Shown: positions 1-7,900, counted from the first letter of the stretch. The stretch: 60,853 nucleotides of DNA from an uncultured Clostridia bacterium (GCA_947632645.1 CANRQB010000004.1:1-60853), one strand, 5' to 3'. Notes: generated from the letters alone by a model not told the origin. Numbers and translations: made by a program.

Positions 1-1
1 T

Positions 2-349
2 AACGATTTAATTTCGCTTGCCAAGCGAGAAGAAGAGGTGTTTAAACCGCATATCTCCACTCCGTTCATTTTAAAAAAGGGGAGTTATAGTTTGCGCCTT
101 ATTCAACTTGCGCGTGACGAAGCCCACCGCTTTGCAATAACTTTTAACAGGCAACTTAGGGCAAAAGGAATGTTGCATTCTGGGCTAGAGAGTATACCCG
201 GGGTGGGTAAGGCAGTTAGGCGAAAATTGCTTAGCCATTTTGGCACGTTAGAAAACATTAAAAATGCCTCGATTGAGGATTTAAAAGCGGTTAAGGGTCT
301 GCCAGAAAAAACAGCGCAAGAAGTGTACAAAAAATTTCATAAAAACTAA
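2..349 (+). CDS. uvrC: UvrABC system protein C, C-terminal part (cut by window edge)
   Basis: This is the last ~115 residues of UvrC, the dual-incision nuclease of nucleotide excision repair. The frame is open from base 2, and the GTG listed at 38 is only an internal codon. Visible are the end of the RNase H-like endonuclease domain (RDEAHRFA) and the C-terminal helix-hairpin-helix pair (SIPGVGKAVRRKLL and AVKGLPEKTAQEV), which binds DNA near the lesion. The start and the N-terminal GIY-YIG nuclease lie outside the window. Family assignment is secure from the RDEAHRFA and HhH motifs. Confidence 0.95.
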   Translation, partial: NDLISLAKREEEVFKPHISTPFILKKGSYSLRLIQLARDEAHRFAITFNRQLRAKGMLHSGLESIPGVGKAVRRKLLSHFGTLENIKNASIEDLKAVKGLPEKTAQEVYKKFHKN

Positions 350-414
350 AATTAGCACAAAATTTTGTTAAAAACTAGCAAAAAACAACAAAAATTAAAC
401 AAAAAAGGACAAAA

Positions 415-1449
415 ATGCAAATAAATTTTAATAACAAAAACTATACAATCACAAGCTATGCAACCATACAAAATATTAAGGTTTTTCAAACGCTTATTTC
501 TCATGGAATAAAATTGGAGGACATAAAATCACACGACATGGCAAGCGATTTTTTGCCTGAACTTTATAATAAAAATAACGATGTTGCAGTGGGTGAAATT
601 TTGCGCAATTTAAGATATAGTGCAAAAACAAACACTCTTCCAGAAATTTGGAAAGATTTTTTAGAACAATATGGATATAATTTTGATATTTCGTTATTAA
701 GAACTAATCAACTTAAGCAACAAAATAACGAGGCAGTTTTAAACCTTTTGCAGCTGTTTGTAGATAATGGAATCGATTTAAACGATATACCCCAGCGGGC
801 ATCTGCTTTAGACATTTTGCCAAGCAAATTTAACAACGATAACAATATTAATATTGGCACCATTTTGCAATATATCCGCAATAAATACAAAACCGATAGT
901 TTAAACCCAGTTTTGTTAAATTTTTTAAAATCGCATAACTTTATTTTTATAAAGGAGAGGGGGCGAAAGCCAAAAAAATTGTCGCCCGCAAACTTGGCTG
1001 CAAACGCTAACGCAGCAACAAATTTGCAACCGAAAATATATAGCGATAAAAAACTTAAAACAGAAACTAGCAAATACAAAAAATCCAGTAAGCCAGCGCG
1101 CAAAAAAGTGCAAATTTTAAAATTGATTGTTTCGTTTGGCGTGGATTTAAATTCATTAGAAAAATCTGCAATGGCAAGCCAACTTTTGCCAGAAAAATCC
1201 ATAACCCGCGAAGAAGATTTTTGTGTGGGCAAACTTATTTACAATGCAAAAATCAAGCATAAACAGGGCAAACTAAACCAATCGCTATATAAAACTTTTA
1301 AAAACTTGGGTGTAAATTTTAACGAACAAAAGCTGATAAGCAAATGTTTAGTGGGCAGCAAATCTGAAATTTTGCCCCAAAACGAGGAAAACTCCACCGA
1401 TACAAACGAATCTATCACTTCACATTTAAACTTGGGCAGGGTTAAATAA
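415..1449 (+). CDS. Hypothetical basic protein with three ~75-residue repeats and an AT-hook-like linker
   Basis: I do not recognise this gene. The 344-residue product holds three copies of one module at about residues 20-91, 105-178 and 231-303. Each copy reads roughly L-x3-G-[IV]-x-L, then an A..LP segment, then [IV]G-x-[IL]-x3-[RK] and K-x-x-x-L, ending near a G-[YV]-NF or comparable segment. The second half of the module looks like helicase-associated (HA) domains, which bind DNA, but that is an inference from spacing only. Between copies 2 and 3 lies a basic ERGRKPKKL stretch resembling an AT-hook. There is no signal peptide or membrane segment. A purine-rich AAAAGGA lies upstream of the ATG. 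A DNA-associated role is plausible but untested. Confidence 0.7.
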   Translation: MQINFNNKNYTITSYATIQNIKVFQTLISHGIKLEDIKSHDMASDFLPELYNKNNDVAVGEILRNLRYSAKTNTLPEIWKDFLEQYGYNFDISLLRTNQLKQQNNEAVLNLLQLFVDNGIDLNDIPQRASALDILPSKFNNDNNINIGTILQYIRNKYKTDSLNPVLLNFLKSHNFIFIKERGRKPKKLSPANLAANANAATNLQPKIYSDKKLKTETSKYKKSSKPARKKVQILKLIVSFGVDLNSLEKSAMASQLLPEKSITREEDFCVGKLIYNAKIKHKQGKLNQSLYKTFKNLGVNFNEQKLISKCLVGSKSEILPQNEENSTDTNESITSHLNLGRVK

Positions 1450-1501
1450 TAACCTTTTTTTATTTTTTTTTGAAAAATTTTAAAATTTTGTGCAAAAACT
1501 G

Positions 1502-1530
1502 TTGACAAACGGAAATCATAGTGATAGAAT
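1502..1530 (+). promoter_or_regulatory. Sigma-A promoter of the ctsR operon
   Basis: TTGACA (1502-1507), a 17-bp spacer and TAGAAT (1525-1530) form a near-consensus housekeeping promoter. The predicted start is near 1537, directly in front of the CtsR operator at 1540. That layout is as expected for repression by blocking RNA polymerase. Confidence 0.85.
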
Positions 1531-1539
1531 ATCAGTGAA

Positions 1540-1556
1540 AGTCAAAGATAGTCAAA
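1540..1556 (+). promoter_or_regulatory. CtsR operator (direct heptad repeat)
   Basis: AGTCAAA-GAT-AGTCAAA matches the known CtsR box, two RGTCAAA heptads separated by 3 nt. It sits just downstream of the promoter of the operon that encodes CtsR, so the operon should be autorepressed and induced by heat or protein damage. Confidence 0.93.
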
Positions 1557-1611
1557 CCGCTATTTAACTAACTACTATATTTATTATTTAATAAGGATAA
1601 AAGGAGGGGGA

Positions 1612-2070
1612 ATGAACAAAAGCATAAGCGATTTAATAGAAGAGTTTATAATTTCCAGCCTAGACGATGATGATTTTATCGAACTTAGCCGAAACGACCT
1701 TGCCAAGTTTTTTGCCTGTGTGCCAAGCCAAATTAACTATGTGCTTAACACTCGCTTTACGCCAAACAGGGGTTTTGTAATCGAAAGCCAGCGCGGTGGC
1801 AGCGGATATATTAAGGTTACGCGCATGCAAAACAACAACGATAACTACCTTAAAAACGCGCTAGAAATTTGCAGCGAGCCCATCACCGCAACTGCGGGCA
1901 ATCAAATTGTGGAGCACCTTATGTCCCGCAAAATTATAAACGAGCGCGAGGCACAACTTATAAAGCGCGCCATCAGCCCAAAGGCACTAACCAGCCCAAT
2001 AAATATGGCAAACAATTTGCGAAGCAATATTTTGGCAGAAATTATAATAGAATTAATGAAAGGCGGATAA
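1612..2070 (+). CDS. ctsR: Transcriptional repressor CtsR
   Basis: CtsR represses clp genes until heat or proteotoxic stress inactivates it. The 152-residue length is normal. The N-terminal winged HTH is clear (FACVPSQINYVLNTRFT), followed by the wing ESQRGGSGYIKV and a C-terminal helical dimerisation domain. In Bacillus CtsR the wing carries a tetraglycine thermosensor (RGGGGY); here the third Gly is Ser, while the preceding Arg, a known McsB target in Bacillus, is kept. The start is set by a strong AAAGGAGGGGG ribosome site. It is first in the ctsR-mcsA-mcsB-clpC operon, and a perfect CtsR box lies upstream. Confidence 0.95.
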   Translation: MNKSISDLIEEFIISSLDDDDFIELSRNDLAKFFACVPSQINYVLNTRFTPNRGFVIESQRGGSGYIKVTRMQNNNDNYLKNALEICSEPITATAGNQIVEHLMSRKIINEREAQLIKRAISPKALTSPINMANNLRSNILAEIIIELMKGG

Positions 2071-2205
2071 ATAAATCCATAAAAAAGTTAAAATAAAGCA
2101 AAAAATCGATAAAAAGCAACAAAATTTTTAAAAAAATCACAAAAATGTGTCATAAAATATGAAAATTTTAAAATTAAAAATCTAAAATCAGATAGGAGGT
2201 AAATT

Positions 2206-2697
2206 ATGAAATGTGATAGATGTGGAAAAGCAAGTGTGTATCACAGCACACTAATTGTAAACGGGGTTAGCCAAACCACCAATCTGTGCCGCGATTGCGC
2301 AATTAAAGAAGGGGTGTTTAACACAAGCCCAACCGATATTTTTGACGATATGTTTTCGTTGTTTGCCGACTTTTTGCCCGAGCAAGCAGAGGATATTGTT
2401 TGCCCGGTTTGCCACACCAGCCTAAGCCAGTTTAGGGCTACCCAAAAACTTGGCTGCCCAAACTGCTACGAGGTGTTCAGAAGCGAAGTTAATGCACTAC
2501 TTAAACGCATTGCTCCGTTTGAAAATCATAAGCCAGAAGTTTCTAAAACAAGCAAAACAAAAACTAAGGCGGTAAGCAAAGCAGATAAAATATCCGAACT
2601 AAGGCAAGAAATGGCGGTTGCAGTTAAAGAAGAACGCTACGAGGATGCCGCAAAAATTAAAAAGCAGATAAAAAAGTTGGAGGGCGAAAATGAATAA
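2206..2697 (+). CDS. mcsA: McsA, zinc-binding activator of the McsB arginine kinase
   Basis: McsA is the zinc protein that activates McsB in Bacillus and takes part in the CtsR/ClpC stress pathway. Four Cys pairs are visible: CDRC, CRDC, CPVC and CPNC, so two zinc sites are expected. A linker of about 30 residues follows, then a C-terminal UVR motif (RYEDAAKIKKQIKKLE). Length (163 aa) is about normal for the family. The ribosome site is GATAGGAGG. It overlaps mcsB by 8 nt, which suggests translational coupling. It looks intact although its partner McsB is degenerate. Confidence 0.92.
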   Translation: MKCDRCGKASVYHSTLIVNGVSQTTNLCRDCAIKEGVFNTSPTDIFDDMFSLFADFLPEQAEDIVCPVCHTSLSQFRATQKLGCPNCYEVFRSEVNALLKRIAPFENHKPEVSKTSKTKTKAVSKADKISELRQEMAVAVKEERYEDAAKIKKQIKKLEGENE

Positions 2698-3592
2698 TGT
2701 ACTTTCAACTTATGTCAGCGTTGTGCGCAACCTTAAGGACTACAAATTCACACCAAAATTAGAAGAGAGCAAAATGGCGGAGATAGTGGATAAGGTGGCG
2801 GCTGCACTACCAAATTTTAAAAAGGTGGAAATAGCCAACCTAGATAGAAATGTTGTTAATTTGCCAATATTTAAATCCAAATACAACACCGCGCTGCTTA
2901 GCGAAGATGGTAGGGTGGCTATCACCTTCTTTGATGGCGAGCACATTACAATTATGTCGGCTGCAAGTGGCTACGATGCCGATTGCTTTAAGCGGGTGCA
3001 TCTGGTTAGCGAGCAGTTAAAAAATGCGCTCAATCTTGTGTATAACGACGATTATGGCTACCTAACCAGCAATCTATTCAGCGTGGGCAACGGGCTTAAA
3101 TTGAGCTGCAGTTTTGCACTTTCTGGCATTGTGGCAATTGGCAAAATAGACCAAGTTAAGCAGAATGTTCACCAATTTGGCTTCAACCTAACCAATGGCG
3201 AATATGATGACCAGTTTGTGCTGTCCACCGGCTGCAATTTGGGATACACTTCTAGTGAAGTGGCTGCCGAGTTTGAAAAAATGGCAAACAAGTTGCAAGA
3301 ACTCGAGCGCGACAGCGTAAAGCTATACGCCAGCACCAATGCGGACGAAATTTACGATAGATATCTGCGTGCGGTGGCGGTGCTTAAAAATGCCTATCTA
3401 ATGCCAAACGACGAGTTATCCGCCCACATAAAAACCCTGCGCATGGGCTTAAATTTGGGCTATAACGAGGTGGATAGCAGCAAGATAAACGCGCTGCAAA
3501 AACTTTTAAAGGATGAGCAGTTTGTGTCGGTTAGCGGCTTAAAGGCCACGGCCGAAAAAGTTAAAGCTATATTAGGAGGTAAAAATGTATAA
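2690..3592 (+). CDS. mcsB: McsB-like protein arginine kinase homologue, catalytic motifs lost (probable pseudokinase)
   Basis: Position and overall similarity identify McsB, the phosphagen-kinase-fold enzyme that phosphorylates arginine on CtsR and on proteins destined for ClpCP. Matching segments include VVRNLKDYKF, YGYLTSNLFSVGNGLK and LRMGLNLGY. At 300 residues it is ~50 shorter than typical. Hallmarks are missing: the N-terminal SSRIRLARN nucleotide motif is reduced to VSVVRN; NEEDHIRIQ reads FDGEHITIM; the conserved Cys of TSCPTNVGTG is Asn; the GEG(S/T)EA loop reads LTNGEYDD; and the C-terminal RDxRRA segment is absent. The frame is intact and the gene overlaps both neighbours, so it is not decaying. 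I infer a non-catalytic regulator or adaptor. Reduced activity cannot be excluded. Confidence 0.82.
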   Translation: MNNVLSTYVSVVRNLKDYKFTPKLEESKMAEIVDKVAAALPNFKKVEIANLDRNVVNLPIFKSKYNTALLSEDGRVAITFFDGEHITIMSAASGYDADCFKRVHLVSEQLKNALNLVYNDDYGYLTSNLFSVGNGLKLSCSFALSGIVAIGKIDQVKQNVHQFGFNLTNGEYDDQFVLSTGCNLGYTSSEVAAEFEKMANKLQELERDSVKLYASTNADEIYDRYLRAVAVLKNAYLMPNDELSAHIKTLRMGLNLGYNEVDSSKINALQKLLKDEQFVSVSGLKATAEKVKAILGGKNV

Positions 3593-6053
3593 TTTAACCG
3601 ATTTAGCCAACAAATGTGTTACGGTTGCCACTCAGTTTGCCAGCAACTATGGCAGCGAACTTAGCACCGAACATATTTTGTACGCGCTAACCAAGGTGGA
3701 AAGCCAATCTAAGCGCCTACTTAATAGTTATAATGTGGATAGCAACATTGTTAAGGACGTTATCGATAGTGTCAGCCAAAAAATCCCATCCAGTGTGGTT
3801 GAACTTACCCCGCGCGTTAAAGAACTTTTAATGATTGCGGGCAGTGTGGCAAAGCGCACCTACACCCAGTTTATATCCACCGAGCATCTGCTTATTGCGC
3901 TGCTTAGCCAAGAGGATAGTTTTGCAATAAATATCCTATCCAGCGCACTTAAAATTAATGTGTACGAAATGCGCGCGCGTGCAATTCAGCTTATAACTAA
4001 TCAAGCCAAGGAAAACCAAAACAATTTTGCCAGCGATGGTTTTACCGAACTGGGCAATCTGTCGGGCGAGCAGAGCGCACGCGAACACGAATATAACTAC
4101 ACAAGCGAACTGCCACAAGAACTGCTGGATATGGGCAGCGACCTTACTTTGCGCGCCAAAAATGGCAAAATAGACCCAATCATTGGCCGCGATGACGAAA
4201 TTGAGCGCATGATAGAAATCTTGTGCCGCAAAACCAAAAATAACCCTGTACTCATCGGTGAAGCGGGTGTTGGTAAAACCGCGGTAGTAGAAGGGCTTGC
4301 ACGCCGAATTGTTGCCGGCGATGTGCCACAATTTTTAAAGAATAAAATTATATACAGTTTGGATATTGGCGGGCTTATGGCGGGCACAAAATATCGCGGC
4401 AGCATGGAGGAAAAACTTAAAAATGCCATCGAAACCATCATCCAAAACAAAAACATAATCGTGTTTATCGACGAAATCCACACACTTGCGCAGGTGGGCA
4501 GCGAAAAGGGCGAAACCAACCCAGCGGACATGTTAAAACCATATCTTGCGCGCGGCGAAATGCAAACCATTGGTGCAACCACAACAGACGAATATCGCAA
4601 GTATATCGAAAAGGATAAGGCACTTGAGCGCCGTTTCCAACCAATAACGGTAGATCCGCCAACAGTAGAGCAGACCATCGAAATTTTAACCGGCCTGCGC
4701 GATAGTTACGAGGCCTTCCATAAGGTTAAAATCACGGACGAGGCAATTAAAGCCGCTGCAACTTTATCCGACCGATATATTCAAGATAGAAGTTTGCCGG
4801 ATAAAGCAATTGACCTTATCGACGAGGCAAGCAGCCGCGCCAAGGTTAAAAACAACTACGAAAGTGCCGAAATTAAAGAGTTAAAGGTTAAATTAACCAA
4901 ACTAGAGGCAGAAAAAGAAGATGCGGTCAATCAAGAGGATTTTGAAAAGGCATCTCGCTTGCGCGACCAAATAAGCAAGTTAAAGGACGAAATTGAATCG
5001 CTTAAAAACAAGCCAGTAACTTCGGATAATACCAATGCCACAATCACCGAGCACGACATTGCCGAAGTGGTTAGCAAGTGGACAAACATTCCACTAACCA
5101 AACTAACCGAAGGCGAGGCTGAGCGCCTACTTAACCTAGAAACCGTGCTAAAAGCGCGCGTAAAAGGGCAGGACGAGGCGGTAGAAAAGGTGGCAAAAGC
5201 CATCCGCCGCAGCCGAATTGGCATACGCGACCCTAAGCGCCCAATTGGCAGTTTCTTGTTCTTGGGCTCTACCGGTGTGGGTAAAACCGAACTTTGCAAG
5301 GCGCTTGCCGAGGCACTTTTCGACGACGAAAACAAGATGATCCGCCTTGACATGAGTGAGTTTATGGAAGCGCATAGCGTGTCTAAACTGATTGGCAGCC
5401 CGCCAGGATATGTCGGCTTTGACGATGGCGGACAACTAACCGAGCAAGTGAGACGTAAACCATACAGTGTGGTGCTGTTTGACGAAATTGAAAAGGCACA
5501 CCCAGAAGTGTTTAATATGCTGCTTCAAATTTTGGATGATGGCAGGTTAACCGATAGCCATGGCAAAGTGGTAAGCTTTAAAAACACGCTTATAATTTTA
5601 ACCAGCAACATCGGCAGCGACAAAATCAACAAAAACAAGGTGGATTTGGGCTTTAACGACACGGTTAAAGAGGATAAATCGGCCATTATGCTAAATGAAC
5701 TTAAAAAATACTTTAAGCCAGAACTTATAAACCGTATCGATAACATTGTAATCTTTAATAAACTTAGCGCACCAGTGCTTAAAGAGATTGCTAAAAAGAT
5801 GCTTGCCGACCTAAATAAAAACCTTAAACAGAGCGGGGTAGAACTTAAATTTACCCAGTCCACACTTAACTATTTGGTTAAAAATGGCACAAATGAAGAT
5901 TTTGGCGCGCGGCCACTTCGCCGACTTATAACCAGCCAGATTGAAGACGAACTTGCCGACAAAATGCTTAAGGGCGAAATTAAATCGGGCGATAACGTGC
6001 TTGTAGACCATAAAGACAACAAACTACTATTTTTAACTAAAAACACAGATTAA
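3585..6053 (+). CDS. clpC: ClpC, AAA+ unfoldase of the ClpCP protease
   Basis: ClpC unfolds proteins and feeds them to ClpP. The 822 residues carry a double Clp-N domain (STEHILYAL near residue 29, STEHLLIAL near 103), AAA1 with GEAGVGKT and IVFIDEIHT, a middle UVR-type coiled coil (NQEDFEKASRLRDQI), and AAA2 with GSTGVGKT and VVLFDEIEKAHPE. The LGF tripeptide before the last helices fits the ClpP-docking loop. Both N-domain Glu residues that bind phosphoarginine in Bacillus ClpC are present, although the adjacent McsB looks dead. The gene overlaps mcsB by 8 nt and ends the operon at a strong terminator. Confidence 0.96.
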   Translation: MYNLTDLANKCVTVATQFASNYGSELSTEHILYALTKVESQSKRLLNSYNVDSNIVKDVIDSVSQKIPSSVVELTPRVKELLMIAGSVAKRTYTQFISTEHLLIALLSQEDSFAINILSSALKINVYEMRARAIQLITNQAKENQNNFASDGFTELGNLSGEQSAREHEYNYTSELPQELLDMGSDLTLRAKNGKIDPIIGRDDEIERMIEILCRKTKNNPVLIGEAGVGKTAVVEGLARRIVAGDVPQFLKNKIIYSLDIGGLMAGTKYRGSMEEKLKNAIETIIQNKNIIVFIDEIHTLAQVGSEKGETNPADMLKPYLARGEMQTIGATTTDEYRKYIEKDKALERRFQPITVDPPTVEQTIEILTGLRDSYEAFHKVKITDEAIKAAATLSDRYIQDRSLPDKAIDLIDEASSRAKVKNNYESAEIKELKVKLTKLEAEKEDAVNQEDFEKASRLRDQISKLKDEIESLKNKPVTSDNTNATITEHDIAEVVSKWTNIPLTKLTEGEAERLLNLETVLKARVKGQDEAVEKVAKAIRRSRIGIRDPKRPIGSFLFLGSTGVGKTELCKALAEALFDDENKMIRLDMSEFMEAHSVSKLIGSPPGYVGFDDGGQLTEQVRRKPYSVVLFDEIEKAHPEVFNMLLQILDDGRLTDSHGKVVSFKNTLIILTSNIGSDKINKNKVDLGFNDTVKEDKSAIMLNELKKYFKPELINRIDNIVIFNKLSAPVLKEIAKKMLADLNKNLKQSGVELKFTQSTLNYLVKNGTNEDFGARPLRRLITSQIEDELADKMLKGEIKSGDNVLVDHKDNKLLFLTKNTD

Positions 6054-6076
6054 ACCACCAATGGTGGTTTTTTCTT
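6052..6076 (+). terminator. Rho-independent terminator of the clp operon
   Basis: AAACCACC, a 3-nt loop (AAT), GGTGGTTT and a run of T follow the clpC stop codon directly. The stem is 8 bp and perfect. Confidence 0.9.
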
Positions 6077-6126
6077 TTGATTGCTTTAATGTGGAAAATT
6101 TACTTAGTTGGTGGCGGGGAAGGAGC

Positions 6127-6208
6127 GGGGGCTTGCTGCGGGTGCTTAATGCACCCGCAAGGGCGGCAGCACCGCCCTAGCGCAAACTGCGTTTGCGCGC
6201 AAGCCCCC
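6127..6208 (+). repeat. GC-rich cloverleaf element, copy A
   Basis: A 10-bp terminal inverted repeat, GGGGGCTTGC (6127-6136) and GCAAGCCCCC (6199-6208), encloses three consecutive hairpins. These are TGCGGGTGC/GCACCCGCA (6137-6159), AGGGCGG/CCGCCCT (6160-6178) and GCGCAAAC/GTTTGCGC (6180-6198). Almost no bases are unpaired between arms, so the strand would form a four-way junction. It is far richer in GC than its surroundings. It lies between the clpC terminator and the promoter of the next gene. It contains no convincing gene. One of seven copies in the window. Confidence 0.9.
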
Positions 6209-6243
6209 TGCAAACAAAATACCCACAAATTTTAAATTCCCCC

Positions 6244-6271
6244 TTGACAAATATGGTTTTTATGTTAAAAT
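6244..6271 (+). promoter_or_regulatory. Sigma-A promoter of the RBBP9-like hydrolase gene
   Basis: TTGACA (6244-6249), a 16-bp spacer and TAAAAT (6266-6271) lie just after repeat copy A. A short leader with AAGGAG follows before the ATG at 6289. Confidence 0.75.
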
Positions 6272-6288
6272 ATTTTTAAGGAGTTAGT

Positions 6289-6915
6289 ATGAGAAATTAT
6301 TTGATAATTCATGGCAGTTATAGCAATAGCAACGAGCATTGGTTTCCTTGGCTGGAAGAAATGTTAAAAAATGCGGGCGAAGAGGTTATAAATTTAGATT
6401 ATCCAACCGACACAAATCCAGTGGCCGCGGCTGAAGTGCAAAATTATGATGCTTGGGCGCGTGTGTTGGATGGCGTAAAGGATAAAATCAATGAGGATAC
6501 GATTTTTATCGGGCATTCAATTTCTAACATATTTTTTGTAAAATATTGCCTTGAAAATAACATTAAAATTTATAGGGCGATTTTTGTTTCTGGATTTTAC
6601 AACTACAACAGTGAATACACCGATTTTGTTAACGGCTTTGTTGGCATGGTTGGATATGATGTTTTCGATAAAGCAATGTGCACTTTCTATCCTGAAAACC
6701 CTGAACAATTCACTAAGCACGCAAAATCTAGAATCTGCTTTTACTCTAAAAATGACCCAATTGTATCTAGTGCAAAGTTAAAAGAGTTTGCAAGAATTAT
6801 GGATGCCGAAAATATTTGTATTGCTGATGCGGGGCATTTTTGTGATGGGAATTATGACAAAACTTTTGAAGAAATTATACCTTATTTAGATTGCGCAAAT
6901 ATCAAAAATGTTTAA
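6289..6915 (+). CDS. RBBP9/YdeN-type serine hydrolase
   Basis: A small cytosolic alpha/beta hydrolase of 208 residues. The N-terminus YLIIHGSYSNSNEHWFPWLE matches the RBBP9/YdeN family start. The nucleophile elbow is GHSIS (Ser catalytic), the likely Asp is in SKNDPIV, and the His is in ADAGHF. The substrate is unknown for this family, and the fold alone does not predict one. The start is set by TTAAGGAG upstream. It is monocistronic, with its own promoter and terminator. Confidence 0.85.
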   Translation: MRNYLIIHGSYSNSNEHWFPWLEEMLKNAGEEVINLDYPTDTNPVAAAEVQNYDAWARVLDGVKDKINEDTIFIGHSISNIFFVKYCLENNIKIYRAIFVSGFYNYNSEYTDFVNGFVGMVGYDVFDKAMCTFYPENPEQFTKHAKSRICFYSKNDPIVSSAKLKEFARIMDAENICIADAGHFCDGNYDKTFEEIIPYLDCANIKNV

Positions 6916-6916
6916 A

Positions 6917-6942
6917 AAATAGTCGCCAAAGCGGCTATTTTT
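6917..6942 (+). terminator. Rho-independent terminator after the hydrolase gene
   Basis: AAATAGTCGC, a CAAA loop and GCGGCTATTT form a stem with one G-T pair, followed by a short T run. It may also serve the convergent gene ending at 6983. Confidence 0.8.
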
Positions 6943-6982
6943 CATAAAATTAAATTATTTTTGCTTAAATAATAGTTAAATT

Positions 6983-7759
6983 TTAATTATCAACTTGCAA
7001 AGTGTTAAAATCTTTATAAAAATCGAATTGTTGGTTTTCGCTGGCAATAATTGTGCCGGTGTATTCGCATAAAATGGTGGCGGCAAGTGGGTGATAGTTT
7101 GCAGGCAGAGTAGAAAATAGGTTATCTATAAGCAAGTATTTTGGCGCTCTTATAACCGCGCGCAATAGGCACAAAATTTGCTGCTCATATTTGTTTAGCT
7201 TGTTTGCCTTTAACTTTTTTATTTTTAACAAATCAATTGATTGATTATTAAAATTTTTTGCATTTTTATCAATTTTTTCATCAATTTTTTCATTTAAAAG
7301 CGCATTTTTATCTTTAATTTTGTTGTCGACTTTAAAGTTGATTGATTTTTGGTTATTAGCTTTTTGATTGTTATAATTTAAATCTATTTTATTTTGTTCA
7401 GTTTTATCCATCAAAAAAGATAGGTGACTAATAATGGCATTTTCAACAATTTCATCCGCGTTTTTTATCTTGCGCAATTTAAGTGGAAAAATTAAATTTT
7501 TGTATACACTTTTGTGTTTAAACAAAACTGGAGTTTCTGGCAAATAGGCAAAGGGTAGATCGCGATTTCTTATATCTTTTAAATTGATGCCGTCGTAAAA
7601 AATGTCGCCGTCAAACTTATCCATTTTTGCCAGCAAGCGCAAAACAATTTTGCCATTATCCCCAAGCAAAAGAGTGTTGCCATCAATTTCTGCATTGTAG
7701 CCTAACAGCGCATAATATTCGCGCACATATTTAACGCTTACATTTTGAATTTCAATCAT
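6983..7759 (-). CDS. Degenerate ABC-transporter-type ATPase homologue with a low-complexity insert
   Basis: The fold reads as a single ABC ATPase domain of 258 residues: IEIQNVSVKY at the start, FDGDIFYDGINLKDI after the P-loop, a Q-loop-like YLPETPVLF, and LLIDNLFSTLPA at the Walker B position. The key motifs are broken. The Walker A GxxGxGK[ST] is shortened to LGDNGKIVLRLL with no GK[ST], the LSGGQ signature reads LNKYEQQ, and the Walker B DE is DN. Between the Q-loop and the signature is an insert of ~60 residues rich in Asn, Lys, Asp and Ile. The frame is open throughout. It should bind ATP poorly or not at all. No permease gene is adjacent. Confidence 0.7.
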   Translation of the reverse strand: MIEIQNVSVKYVREYYALLGYNAEIDGNTLLLGDNGKIVLRLLAKMDKFDGDIFYDGINLKDIRNRDLPFAYLPETPVLFKHKSVYKNLIFPLKLRKIKNADEIVENAIISHLSFLMDKTEQNKIDLNYNNQKANNQKSINFKVDNKIKDKNALLNEKIDEKIDKNAKNFNNQSIDLLKIKKLKANKLNKYEQQILCLLRAVIRAPKYLLIDNLFSTLPANYHPLAATILCEYTGTIIASENQQFDFYKDFNTLQVDN

Positions 7760-7900
7760 ACAAACATTATATATCAGTTTGGCAAATTTTGCAATTAAAT
7801 TTTATACATGGGAAAACAAAAAGTACAATAGAATCTCTGATAGGTTGTAGTTTCGTATTGCTTATCAAAATATGCAAATAATTATAAAATTTTAACAACA

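Noticed and set aside
2690-3592. mcsB as a broken pseudogene
   Set aside because: The frame is open, start and stop overlap the neighbours normally, and the fold landmarks are retained, so a functional non-catalytic protein is more likely.
4097-4678. Long antisense ORFs across clpC, topoisomerase genes, ppdK and others
   Set aside because: They mirror codon usage of the strong sense genes and have no ribosome sites or recognisable domains.
6127-6208. Cloverleaf elements as tRNA genes
   Set aside because: Four stems are present, but arms lack the T-loop GTTCRA, the D-loop GG and CCA-end features, loops are 2-5 nt, and no anticodon loop of 7 nt exists.
6127-6208. Cloverleaf elements as simple transcription terminators
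   Set aside because: No T run follows, several copies lie after a separate complete terminator (for example 6052-6076), and others lie upstream of genes.
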